Shown here piece by piece: positions 1 to 8,424 of a DNA stretch of 64,000 bases. Within the stretch, counting starts at the first letter, position 1. Each line of letters starts with the position of its first letter. Location of the stretch: positions 100,611 through 164,610 of the forward strand of contig CBDDLJ010000022.1 in NCBI GenBank assembly GCA_965230635.1, in the 5' to 3' direction. This DNA comes from CBDDLJ01 sp965230635 (lineage in GTDB: Bacteria; Pseudomonadota; Gammaproteobacteria; UBA1113). Below the pieces are notes generated by a model that worked only from the letters and a program-made list of their open reading frames with translations, was not told where the DNA came from and did no database searches. The position numbers were made by a program, and so were the translations under genes.

Positions 1-173
1 AGTGATTTTTTGCACTTGAATAGAGTTAACCAATTGATTTTATTTATAATATTTTTTTTTCTTTCACTTGCGATTGTAAAATATATAAACAGAGTCTATT
101 AAAAATTGGCTAAAAAGTGACAAAATTTATACTCATTTAACAAAATTGGGCACTTCACTAAAAAAAGCGATTA

Positions 174-203
174 TTGTCGCCAACTAAGATTCTTTGGTAT
201 AAT
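174..203 (+). promoter_or_regulatory. Putative sigma-70 promoter of the tRNA-Thr gene
   Basis: TTGTCG (174-179) and a perfect TATAAT (198-203) are separated by 18 bp and lie 18 bp before the tRNA. The rest of positions 1-173 is AT-rich and shows no gene. Confidence 0.6.
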
Positions 204-221
204 CAGCGTCTTTGTTTTTGT

Positions 222-297
<76 letters not shown>

Positions 298-589
298 ACA
301 TGTGAATCTTTGCCACCTGAAAGACAATGATAATCCATTGCATATGACAATCGACATATTTTGTAAAACACTGAATTAACAATGCATAACATATGCTTTT
401 GTCTTATCATTTACTCACTAACACACAGTGATGATGATGCTTTTTGTTAATATTTTTCAGGCAATATGTGATTTTTTTTTATACAATGTAAAATTTATCT
501 TGCATTTGTCTAAAAAATGTTATATCATTGACATGAAATAAGTCATGTATACGTTAACTTTTGTCATTAATCATGCGGAGGTACTTTCT

Positions 590-976
590 ATGTATAAACG
601 CAATCGTCCTCTTTCTTTTCTGCAACAGGCTAAAAATCATAAATACTTAAAACATCTTATAAGGGGAACTACTCATATGTCAAATAAATCAAATATTCCA
701 AGCTATATACCCGCTGAGTCACAAGATCATTATCTTAACATGACAAAACAACGGGAATTAGCTGAGCAATGTCTTCGTAAGAATCAAATGGATGAAGCAA
801 CAAAACATATTGAAAAAGCAAAAGAATATTTCAAAGGTATTTCTGGAATAGGCGCAGAGCTTCATGGCCTTTTTGATTCTTTGTCTAAATTGCAAGAGCG
901 TATTGACCATCAAGCTGAAGAATCTGTTAAGATAGAAAAAGTACATATTTCATGGTCTAATGACGCTAAACAATAA
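590..976 (+). CDS. Small hypothetical protein, helical
   Basis: This 128-aa protein is not recognised. I chose the ATG at 590 because GGAGG lies at 577-581, eight bases upstream. An in-frame ATG at 545 has no ribosome site, and another at 677 has a weaker AAGGGG. The C-terminal two thirds is charged and helical (around ELAEQCLRKNQMDEATKHIEKA), with a spacing that resembles a single TPR-like hairpin. No signal peptide or membrane segment is visible. The next gene starts 81 bp downstream on the same strand, so the two could be co-transcribed. Function is unknown. Confidence 0.6.
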   Translation: MYKRNRPLSFLQQAKNHKYLKHLIRGTTHMSNKSNIPSYIPAESQDHYLNMTKQRELAEQCLRKNQMDEATKHIEKAKEYFKGISGIGAELHGLFDSLSKLQERIDHQAEESVKIEKVHISWSNDAKQ

Positions 977-1057
977 CAGCATTAACGTATTGAAATAACT
1001 ACATAAAATAAGTACAGAAAAAAGTATCATAATCATCTAATAAAAAGGAGAGTCATT

Positions 1058-2086
1058 ATGCCACGATTTCAAATACTTACTGCCTTAGGCAGCGCTGTGG
1101 GACGAAGAGGTTATTCGTCATTTCAAACTCATCCCAGTCTTAGCGTATACACTTGGTTACCCTCAGCAACTGTCGATGGTAACCGTGAGCGCATTAGTTC
1201 GAGAACAGCTAAACTTAAATTTGCTGACCGATCTTCTGCTGTTAGGGTTGAGCCTCTTGGTCATGCTGCATCTAGGTTACAAATGAATACTATTCCTAAA
1301 GACGTACAGGAATTGCTTGCTGAATTAAACCTCGACAAGAAAGGAATAACGCAAATACAAGGCGAAATGAGTTGGTTTCCAAGGTCGGATAGTCAAACTA
1401 ATGAACATATTCAGACAGGGGTAACATTCAGCCAAGAAGAGCGTAACGAATTTGAGGATAGACAGAGAATCATGGTTGGAGACGATCTTGAAAGAGCTCG
1501 CTCAGCGATGCCTGCCATACGAAATTTTTTTAGTCGTGAATTGGCAGCAGTAAATAGCTCTATCCAACATGATATTGCTCAATATGGTCCTGTCAGCGAG
1601 CAAGGAATACGAGTATTTACTGAATTAAACTTTCGAGAAGTTGTATTATGTTGGCTGAAGATGATGGATCCGGTTATTAAACACACTGAAAATGGAGAAA
1701 GGATCCTCAGCATGACGGAAATAGCGCCACACGGAACCTATTATGGAAAAGGAATGTTAGAATTTTTCAGAGGCGCGGCTTCATCAGGGGCTACTGATAA
1801 TTACAATCCATACTCATCTTTACAGCACGTTTGTACAACAGCGGTACTACAGTCTGTTCAAGCCGGTGTTGGTGTTGAGTTATTTGAGGAGATTGCTCGA
1901 TCCGTTTTAAAACGCCCTGAGTTTGCCCATGGACTGGCTATCGTAGATGTAACAAGGGCGGTTACAGATGAAGTGGCGGCACAAACACAGGCTCGCTACA
2001 GAGTAGGTGATGCTCTGGTCAGTGACGTTGATGAAACAGCATCTTCAGAACAGCAAGAGAATCTATCTCCTTCCCCTCAACGGTGA
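1058..2086 (+). CDS. Hypothetical protein, 342 aa
   Basis: I do not recognise this protein. The start is supported by AAGGAGA about 7-8 bases upstream. The N-terminal 75 residues are rich in Ser/Arg/Thr. A mixed alpha-helical body follows (around residues 110-310), and the C-terminus ends in a polar tail rich in Ser, Glu, Gln and Pro. There is no signal peptide, no transmembrane segment and no known catalytic motif. Its soluble make-up, polar tail and lack of recognisable relatives would fit a lineage-specific accessory protein. A secreted effector is possible, but nothing in the sequence proves it. A strong hairpin lies 20 bp after the stop. Confidence 0.6.
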   Translation: MPRFQILTALGSAVGRRGYSSFQTHPSLSVYTWLPSATVDGNRERISSRTAKLKFADRSSAVRVEPLGHAASRLQMNTIPKDVQELLAELNLDKKGITQIQGEMSWFPRSDSQTNEHIQTGVTFSQEERNEFEDRQRIMVGDDLERARSAMPAIRNFFSRELAAVNSSIQHDIAQYGPVSEQGIRVFTELNFREVVLCWLKMMDPVIKHTENGERILSMTEIAPHGTYYGKGMLEFFRGAASSGATDNYNPYSSLQHVCTTAVLQSVQAGVGVELFEEIARSVLKRPEFAHGLAIVDVTRAVTDEVAAQTQARYRVGDALVSDVDETASSEQQENLSPSPQR

Positions 2087-2105
2087 AGCTAATTTAAACA
2101 ATAAC

Positions 2106-2134
2106 GTGGGGTTATGCTGCATTGCTAACCCCAC
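2106..2134. terminator. Intergenic hairpin, possible terminator
   Basis: A perfect 9-bp stem GTGGGGTTA / TAACCCCAC encloses an 11-nt loop. It lies between the convergent ends of the 342-aa gene and secA. No T-tract follows on either strand, so intrinsic termination is plausible but not certain. Confidence 0.45.
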
Positions 2135-2252
2135 ATAATCATTTCTTACCGATTAACATCAACTTGATCTGCTTTGTTAAGCTGAATAAATTTTTGCGGA
2201 AGCAATACAGCTACACATATTTACAACTAGCCCTATACAACATAGGTTGTTG

Positions 2253-4949
2253 TCAAAGTTGCCCATGACAATGTTTAAATTTTTTGCCTGAGCCACAAGG
2301 ACAAGGATCATTACGGCCTACTTTTTTACCGTTGCGACGCATAGGGATAGCTCTATTATCACTTACTTTTTTTTCTTCTTGTGAAATGTTCTGCATACCA
2401 TGATGATAAGTCATCGGCTGTGGTACTGCTTGACTACGCTTTTGTTCCGCTTGCATTAATGCCTCTGCCGCATTTACTTGTATCCGACAAATAACACCGA
2501 TAGTTTCTCGCTGAATAGTTTTTAAAAAGTTAGAAAACAAATCAAACGATTCACGTTTATATTCTTGCTTAGGGTTTTTTTGTGCATAGCCGCGCAAATG
2601 GATCCCTTGGCGCAAGTAATCCATTGTTGCTAAGTGTTCTTTCCAAAATAAGTCTAAGCTATGTAGCAATATGGTTTTTTCTAAATTCCGCATTTCTGCT
2701 GCACCAATCTCTTGTTCTTTTTGTTTATAGGTACTATGTAAACTATCTTTTATACGCTGCAATACAGTTTCTGCAGTAAGATTAGCATCGTCTTGTAACC
2801 ACTGATTAATATCTACTTTTATAGAAAATTCTTTTTCTAATACATGAGTTAAATTTTCCTGATCCCACTGTTCAACAAAACTTTCTGATGGAATATAAGC
2901 GCCAACAACATGACTCGCTACAGAATCAATCATCACTTGTATAGTTTCAGAGATGTCATCAGCACGCATAATATCGGATCGTTGTGAGTAAACTACCTGA
3001 CGTTGCTCATTTGCCACATTATCATATTCTAATAATTGTTTTCGAATATCAAAGTTGTGCCCTTCTACCTTACGCTGTGCATTCTCAATGACTCGCGATA
3101 ACATCTTTGACTCTAGTGCTTCGCCATCTTTAACACCCAGTTTTTGCATCATACTGGTTAAACGTTCAGAGGCAAATATGCGCAACAAAGAGTCTTCTAA
3201 TGCTAAATAAAACCGGCTACTGCCAGGATCACCTTGCCGTCCAGAGCGGCCACGCAATTGATTATCAATACGACGTGATTCATGCCGCTCTGTTCCTAAA
3301 ACATGTAATCCACCCGCAGCAATGACAATATCATGACGTTTTTGCCACGCATCACGCAACGCTTTGATCTTTTCTTCAGAAGGTTCTTTCAAGGCTTTGA
3401 TTTCAGCATCAACATTTCCGCCTAAGACAATATCCGTCCCTCTACCGGCCATATTGGTTGCAATGGTCACTGCTCCAGGTTGCCCTGCTTGTGCAATAAT
3501 CTGTGCTTCACGTGCGTGTTGCTTCGCATTAAGCAATTCACACGGTATTTTTTCTTTCTGCAATAATTGCATTATCAATTCAGAATTTTCAATAGAGGCT
3601 GTACCTACTAACACCGGTTGCTGACGCTCACGGCAACTTTTAATTTCAGCAACAATTGCATTAAATTTTTCTTTTGCCGTCATGTAAACTTTATCAGAAT
3701 TGTCCTTACGCATAACTTGTTGATTAGAAGGAATAACAACAACTTCCAAACCATAAATTTGCTGAAATTCATACGCTTCTGTATCTGCTGTGCCTGTCAT
3801 ACCAGAGAGTTTGTCATACAAGCGAAAGTAATTCTGAAAAGTAATAGATGCTAAAGTTTGATTTTCATTTTGAATATTAACCCCTTCTTTCGCCTCGACT
3901 GCTTGGTGCAACCCATCTGACCAACGACGTCCTGGCATTAAACGGCCTGTATGTTCATCAACAATGATAACTTCATCGTTTCGCACGATGTATTCAACAT
4001 CACGATGAAACAATGTATGTGCTCGCAATGCTGCATAGATATGATGCATCAAGATAATATTATGCGCATCATAGAGACTTTCACCTGGCGTTAATAAATT
4101 TTCTTTAACTAACGCCGCTTCGATATTCGCATGTCCCGCTTCTGTCAAAAAAGCTTGTCGCGATTTTTCATCTAATGTGTAATCACCAGGACCATTTTCA
4201 CCTAATTGTTTTTTTAAGCTAGGTACTAACGCATTAATTTTAATATAAAGTTGTGAACTATCTTCTGCAGCACCTGAGATGATCAACGGTGTGCGTGCTT
4301 CGTCAATTAAAATTGAGTCAACTTCATCAACAATGGCAAAACTTAAATCCTGTTGTGCACGTTCAGCTAGCGAAAATGCCATATTATCACGCAGGTAGTC
4401 AAAACCAAATTCATTATTGGTTCCATAAATAATATTTGCTTGATACGCTTTTTGTTTATCTTCTTGCGACATATTGGGAATATTGACGCCTACCGTCATG
4501 CCTAAAAATTCATAAATGGGCGACATCCAAGCAGCATCGCGTTGTGCTAAATAATCATTAACAGTGATAATGTGTACTGAATTACCTTTTAGTGCATTGA
4601 GATAAGCCGGCAACGTTGCAGCTAAGGTTTTACCTTCACCGGTCAACATTTCCGCAATATTACCGTTGTGTAACACCATGCCGCCGATCATTTGCACATC
4701 AAAATGGCGCAAATTGAGCAGACGCACAGACACTTCACGTACGACGGCAAAACTTTCTGGCAATAAGTCATCCAGAGTTTCTCCACCTACTAAACGTTGT
4801 TTGAATTGTTCAGTTTTTGCGCTAAGCTCAGTATCGGACAAGGCTTGAATTTCAGATTCCAGCAGATTAATACGGCTTACTATCTTATACAATTTCCGTA
4901 ATACACGCTCATTACGGCTACCAAACAACCTCTTGACAATATTTAACAT
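2253..4949 (-). CDS. secA: Protein translocase subunit SecA
   Basis: SecA is the ATPase motor that pushes preproteins through SecYEG at the inner membrane. The 898-aa length is normal for the family. The N-terminal helicase motor shows the Walker A region GEGKTLAATLPAYL near residue 105 and the DEAD-box region VDEVDSILIDEARTPL near residue 210. The second motor domain carries NMAGRGTDIVLGGNV and QLRGRSGRQGDPGSSRFYL. The C-terminus ends in the zinc-binding SecB/phospholipid motif CPCGSGKKFKHCHG. The gene is divergent from dciA with an 82-bp spacer, an arrangement common in gammaproteobacteria. No frameshift or missing key residue is seen. Termination is probably at the hairpin at 2106-2134. 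Confidence 0.98.
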   Translation of the reverse strand: MLNIVKRLFGSRNERVLRKLYKIVSRINLLESEIQALSDTELSAKTEQFKQRLVGGETLDDLLPESFAVVREVSVRLLNLRHFDVQMIGGMVLHNGNIAEMLTGEGKTLAATLPAYLNALKGNSVHIITVNDYLAQRDAAWMSPIYEFLGMTVGVNIPNMSQEDKQKAYQANIIYGTNNEFGFDYLRDNMAFSLAERAQQDLSFAIVDEVDSILIDEARTPLIISGAAEDSSQLYIKINALVPSLKKQLGENGPGDYTLDEKSRQAFLTEAGHANIEAALVKENLLTPGESLYDAHNIILMHHIYAALRAHTLFHRDVEYIVRNDEVIIVDEHTGRLMPGRRWSDGLHQAVEAKEGVNIQNENQTLASITFQNYFRLYDKLSGMTGTADTEAYEFQQIYGLEVVVIPSNQQVMRKDNSDKVYMTAKEKFNAIVAEIKSCRERQQPVLVGTASIENSELIMQLLQKEKIPCELLNAKQHAREAQIIAQAGQPGAVTIATNMAGRGTDIVLGGNVDAEIKALKEPSEEKIKALRDAWQKRHDIVIAAGGLHVLGTERHESRRIDNQLRGRSGRQGDPGSSRFYLALEDSLLRIFASERLTSMMQKLGVKDGEALESKMLSRVIENAQRKVEGHNFDIRKQLLEYDNVANEQRQVVYSQRSDIMRADDISETIQVMIDSVASHVVGAYIPSESFVEQWDQENLTHVLEKEFSIKVDINQWLQDDANLTAETVLQRIKDSLHSTYKQKEQEIGAAEMRNLEKTILLHSLDLFWKEHLATMDYLRQGIHLRGYAQKNPKQEYKRESFDLFSNFLKTIQRETIGVICRIQVNAAEALMQAEQKRSQAVPQPMTYHHGMQNISQEEKKVSDNRAIPMRRNGKKVGRNDPCPCGSGKKFKHCHGQL

Positions 4950-5031
4950 TCAAAAAACCTTAGCCTGTTGAAAAATATAATTGAAAACGTGATATACTAA
5001 CACTTTTCTAGCAAACATTTCGAACTTTTTT

Positions 5032-5496
5032 ATGTCTAAAGATACATCAACAAAAAAACACGTTTTGAAGCACTTAGCGCTATCAAGTAATAATATTGTA
5101 CAAGAGATAAATCATCATTTGTCAGATATTAATCAAGCATTGCAAATTGCATTGGATAAAACATTGGCTAAGCACTGCCGTATTGCTAACTTTCATCAAG
5201 GGCGCTTAGTGATTGAAACGGATAGCCCAGCATGGGCAACAAAGTTACGCTTTAGCATTCCTGATCTACGCGAAAAATTAAGAAAAGATCCACAATTTGC
5301 TAATTTAAAGCATATTGAGTATTACGTTAATCCAGAAAATACACCGAAACCTGCTGCGAAAGTAAAAAGAAAAAATGGCATGAAAATGTCACCCCATTCT
5401 GCTTCTCTATTACATACCATTGCAGAAGGCATCTCAGATAATAAGTTAAGTAAAATATTGCATAAGTTAGCTAAAAGTGGTGAATCATCCACATAA
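5032..5496 (+). CDS. dciA: DciA/DUF721-family protein, replicative helicase operator
   Basis: DciA proteins bind the replicative helicase DnaB and take part in its loading in bacteria that lack DnaC/DnaI loaders. The 154-aa sequence shows the DUF721 core in residues 30-105: LAKHCRIANFHQGRLVIET, then the hallmark SPAWATKLRF followed by LREKLRK. A basic linker (KVKRKNG) and a helical C-terminal tail follow, a tail position known in other DciA proteins. The ATG at 5032 lacks a clear Shine-Dalgarno site. A possible promoter (TTGAAA 4968-4973, TATACT 4993-4998, 19-bp spacing) lies in the gap with divergent secA. The last 12 bp overlap the 3' end of the convergent rhomboid gene. Confidence 0.85.
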   Translation: MSKDTSTKKHVLKHLALSSNNIVQEINHHLSDINQALQIALDKTLAKHCRIANFHQGRLVIETDSPAWATKLRFSIPDLREKLRKDPQFANLKHIEYYVNPENTPKPAAKVKRKNGMKMSPHSASLLHTIAEGISDNKLSKILHKLAKSGESST

Positions 5497-6069
5497 GTAG
5501 ACCGTCATCAAGCCGGCTAAAAATCCAAATACATGCCCTTCCCAGGATATATCCTTCCCTCCTGGTAGTAAATTTAAAAATAAACCACTCAGATAGTATA
5601 GCAAGACAATCGCGAGTAAAATGGTCATTAGACTGACTTGATAATAAGCATATGCTAGGCAATAAGCAAAATATCCCATCACTAAACTACTAGCACCAAT
5701 GTGAATAGCGCGTCGACCAAATAACCAAATGGCACTGCCACTGAGTAAAACAATCCCTACCGTAACACAATAAAAATGCGACATTGACGGTGTAAGGATT
5801 AAAACAAAATTTAATAAGAAAAAGAGTGGAATACTATTATAAAATAAATGATTAAAATCGTAGTGTATCAATGAACTAAGCACGATACCCGGCATTCCGA
5901 AAATACACCGAGGCATAATACCTAAGCGGGTCAAACGATAACCCAGCATCGCATTGACAGTGTGAATAATGAGTAACATTAGTAGCGCTAAGAGAACAAA
6001 ATCAATATTCACTTTGCTTTGCTCAATTAAGAAATCTAATGTTGTTGCTGTATTTTTTAAAATTTGCAT
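5485..6069 (-). CDS. Rhomboid-family intramembrane serine protease
   Basis: Rhomboids cleave membrane proteins within the bilayer using a Ser-His dyad. The 194-aa protein has about six hydrophobic segments. It shows the family HxxxxHxxxN pattern (HYDFNHLFYN, residues 69-78), the nucleophile motif GASS (Ser127) and the catalytic histidine in WEGHVFGFLAG (His179). The fourth position of the GxSx motif is Ser instead of the commoner Gly, which is tolerated in some members. The arrangement of a six-segment core without extra domains is the basic bacterial type. The gene converges on dciA, overlapping it by 12 bp. The substrate is unknown. Confidence 0.85.
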   Translation of the reverse strand: MQILKNTATTLDFLIEQSKVNIDFVLLALLMLLIIHTVNAMLGYRLTRLGIMPRCIFGMPGIVLSSLIHYDFNHLFYNSIPLFFLLNFVLILTPSMSHFYCVTVGIVLLSGSAIWLFGRRAIHIGASSLVMGYFAYCLAYAYYQVSLMTILLAIVLLYYLSGLFLNLLPGGKDISWEGHVFGFLAGLMTVYLCG

Positions 6070-6318
6070 AAAAACTATTCTGGTCTTGTTGACACATACA
6101 CGTATTATATCCTGATTAAGCCAAAATCAACTAGCTTTTTAAGTAAAGCGCGATAACACTTTCATCTGTCATTTAGCCAAGATTTGAGCCTCCTCGTTAA
6201 ATGCAACCACAAGCCACATGGAGCCTAAGACTATATCTTACCATTTTGAGCAATTAATTGCTTTTTACCTGTAAATCTGATCAAATTTCCTTCTACAGGC
6301 AAAATAGAAGAGGTAAAG

Positions 6319-6839
6319 ATGTCTTTTTTAGAGCATTTTTCTATTATAGGCTGCGTTACGGAAAATGTACTTTTAAATCAGCTCGAAAACGCTAAGCTTT
6401 GTTATTTTAGTTTATCTAGAACAAGAACACAATCCACTCAAGCACAAAATACTAATGCTCGTGTTGGTACCTTTGCATTTATAGCAGTTTTCAATATTAC
6501 TAAGCCATTATAAGCGAGTATAACACGTGCTTGCGCGGTTTCAAAAGTGAGGTTCAATTACTGTAAATAAGCTTTTGAAGACCAAAGCAAGCGCGGGTTA
6601 GACGAAGTTTATAATGGCTTAGTAATATTGAAAACTGCTATAAAGCTCTGGAGATCATGAAGCTTCGTGCTAAACGTACAACAAAAAGCGATGTATACAG
6701 TTTAGCCCTTGTTATGTGGGAAATAGGGTCAAGAAAAATTCCATATGAAGGTGAAGACAACGCTACTATTAAAGAAGAAGTCAAATCGGGGGAGCAAGAG
6801 TTACTTGAAGAATTTTCTATGCCTTATAGTTATAAATAG
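6319..6839 (+). pseudogene. Eukaryotic-like (TKL/tyrosine-kinase-like) protein kinase fragment, split by a MITE
   Basis: Two ORF pieces, 6319-6479 and 6643-6839, are parts of one kinase domain. The left piece shows a catalytic-loop end (ENVLLNQLENAKL), then a degenerate DFGLSR (read as CYFSLSR, with Asp to Tyr and Gly to Ser), and an activation segment ending in GTFAF. The right piece continues as KALEIMK, where kinases have the APE region, then the subdomain IX motif SDVYSLALVMWEI and a PYEG motif. Removing the 162-bp insertion with one copy of its TA target joins the two pieces in frame. The glycine loop, the VAIK lysine and subdomains X-XI are missing, so the gene was also truncated. Such kinases are typical of bacteria that interact with eukaryotes. 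Confidence 0.7.
6478..6644. mobile_element. MITE with 36-bp perfect terminal inverted repeats (TIR variant 1)
   Basis: The left end (6478-6513) is the exact reverse complement of the right end (6609-6644); both begin TTTATAGCAGTTTTCAATAT. The insertion behaves as if a TA dinucleotide (6480-6481 and 6641-6642) was duplicated, as in Tc1/mariner-IS630-type elements. It has no coding capacity. In reverse complement its central 95 bp match the MITEs at 61251 and 62892. It interrupts the kinase-like pseudogene. Confidence 0.85.
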
Positions 6840-6932
6840 ATTATAAAAAACGGTACAAGCCAGCCTTATTCGCTGTAAAGATGAGTCAGTGGGTGCAAAA
6901 GCTCGAAAGTATATCCCATGGTGGGCGTAATA

Positions 6933-7042
6933 TTTGTTTGACTGTTGTTTGATAGAAAGGAGAAAAAACCAAATAAAAAAACAGAAATTCATTATTTATC
7001 AGTTTGTTATGCATATTGCTTTGTTTGACTGTTGTTTGATAG
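6933..7042. repeat. Pair of 23-bp direct repeats
   Basis: The sequence TTTGTTTGACTGTTGTTTGA with the following TAG occurs at 6933-6955 and again at 7020-7042, 87 bp apart. No gene is seen between the kinase fragment and the integrase remnant. The pair may be duplicated flanks of a lost element. Confidence 0.6.
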
Positions 7043-7108
7043 ATGGGGCAATATGAAGCAATGTTTGGTTAGCAAATGCTTGATTATTTAAATTTTCAAT
7101 AGGCGCTA

Positions 7109-7941
7109 ATGAGTAAGAAATTAAAACAAACAAATGTGAGAGCTGTATTGCCTATCTTCCATCGGGCTGAATACCTAGAGTTCAATGCCACCCTGCCCTC
7201 ACACCTCAAAGCATACCAAGACTTCGAAAATGATTATCTCTGAGCTCATGCTTTCTTGTATGCACACAAGGACAACAAAGCTACCTTTAATGCTTACCGG
7301 CGTAAAGTGGAACGACTGCTACTACATGGTCATTTGTTATAGAAACTTCGAAGTTAATGGCGAAGAAAGACGAGCGACATGAGCGAACACTATTTATTTT
7401 TTCAGCACTGTATTTGATATATTTACGTATTTCTGAGTTAATCATTACCGATCGATGGTCACCTAAAATGAATGATTTTAAACGTGATCACCATGGTCTT
7501 TGGTGGTTTACGACTGTGGGCAAAGGCAATAAAGAACGACAAATAGCTGTGAGTCGCTCGATGCTTACCACATTAAAACGTTGGTGAAAACATTTAGGAT
7601 TATCACTCCTGCCCTCACCAAATGAACAAATGCCATTAATACTAACTGGTTGTGCTAAAAGCATGATCAGCACTAATCAAGTTGGAAATATTGTACAAAT
7701 ATGCTTTGATTTAGCAGCAGAACGTATGTTTAGTGAAGGATTAGAAGAGGAAGTTGGTGATTTATACGCTACTGTTCACTGGTTACGGCATACAGGAATT
7801 TCTGATAATGTAAAACGTCGTCCAAGAGAGCATTTACGAGATAACGCTGGTCATGGTAGCAGTCAAACTACTGATCGTTATATCGACGTTAATTTACGAG
7901 AGCGATATCAAAGTGCAAAAGAAAAACCAATTAAAGATTAA
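7109..7941 (+). pseudogene. Tyrosine recombinase (phage/XerC-type integrase) pseudogene
   Basis: Intact tyrosine recombinases cut and rejoin DNA at short sites. The remnant starts at ATG 7109, and residues 1-77 read as a SAM-like core-binding domain (KAYQDFENDYL, then AHAFLYAHKDNKATFNAYRR). That part has an internal stop (at about 7241) and a frame change near 7343. The catalytic domain then reads in another frame: LRISELI (first Arg), GKGNKERQIAV (Lys region), HWLRHTGIS (HxxR) and AGHGSSQTTDRYI (His/Trp position and Tyr). A TGA stop at 7585 cuts this part too. At least three lesions make it inactive. It sits among MITE and transposase debris, so it is probably the last trace of an integrated element. 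Confidence 0.85.
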
Positions 7942-8007
7942 CCAGTCAGTAATCGGGTTTGCTTACACTGATTGAAATTGAGCGGGAATATCATATAAAC
8001 GATAATG

Positions 8008-8052
8008 TTATAGCAGTTTTCAATATTACTAAGCCGTTATAAGCGAGTATAA
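8008..8052. mobile_element. One-ended remnant of the variant-1 MITE
   Basis: These 45 bp match the left end of the 6478 element, including TTATAGCAGTTTTCAATATT and continuing through AAGCGAGTATA, with one substitution. The match ends abruptly at the transposase remnant that follows. No right end is found nearby. Confidence 0.75.
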
Positions 8053-8053
8053 A

Positions 8054-8212
8054 GAAGATAACTATCAAATCCGGCAAAACAATGCAGCGAAAAAATTGGC
8101 AATTATGAGACATTTTTCACCCAACCCTGCTCGCTTGCATTCATAGCAAAATAGTATGAAAGGCAAGTTGAGACAGGCGATGTAGAGTGATACTTTTTGT
8201 AGCACATTATTG
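8054..8212 (+). pseudogene. Transposase C-terminal remnant (ISAs1-like)
   Basis: Reading from 8054 gives EDNYQIRQNNAAKKLAIMRH, followed by a stop and then SMKGKLRQAM. This resembles the C-terminal end of ISAs1/IS4-type transposases, where an 'R..NA..NLA.iRR' stretch is followed by an 'S.kgKR..A..d' stretch. Two in-frame stops are present and nothing remains of the catalytic domain. The family assignment rests on pattern memory only. Nothing clear lies between 8213 and the next gene. Confidence 0.45.
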
Positions 8213-8424
8213 ATTGTCCAAATAGAGAGTGAAATATGGTTTTGCGCTGCACAAAGGTTGATTTTGGGTTTCAATTTATGTTAAAATTAGAGATTATTTA
8301 ATAAGACTTAAGTGTGAAAATATAGCTAAGTAAACTTGTTACAACATAAAGTTTCTGGGCTGGCATATTACTTAAACATGCTTTATTAATAATTTCTTTC
8401 AAGGTTAGTTGGAGTACACTTAAA

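Noticed and set aside
545..589. Upstream ATG for the first small ORF
   Set aside because: No ribosome site precedes it, whereas GGAGG is well placed for the ATG at 590.
8065..8274. 69-codon minus-strand frame
   Set aside because: It is the antisense of the transposase remnant read on the plus strand.
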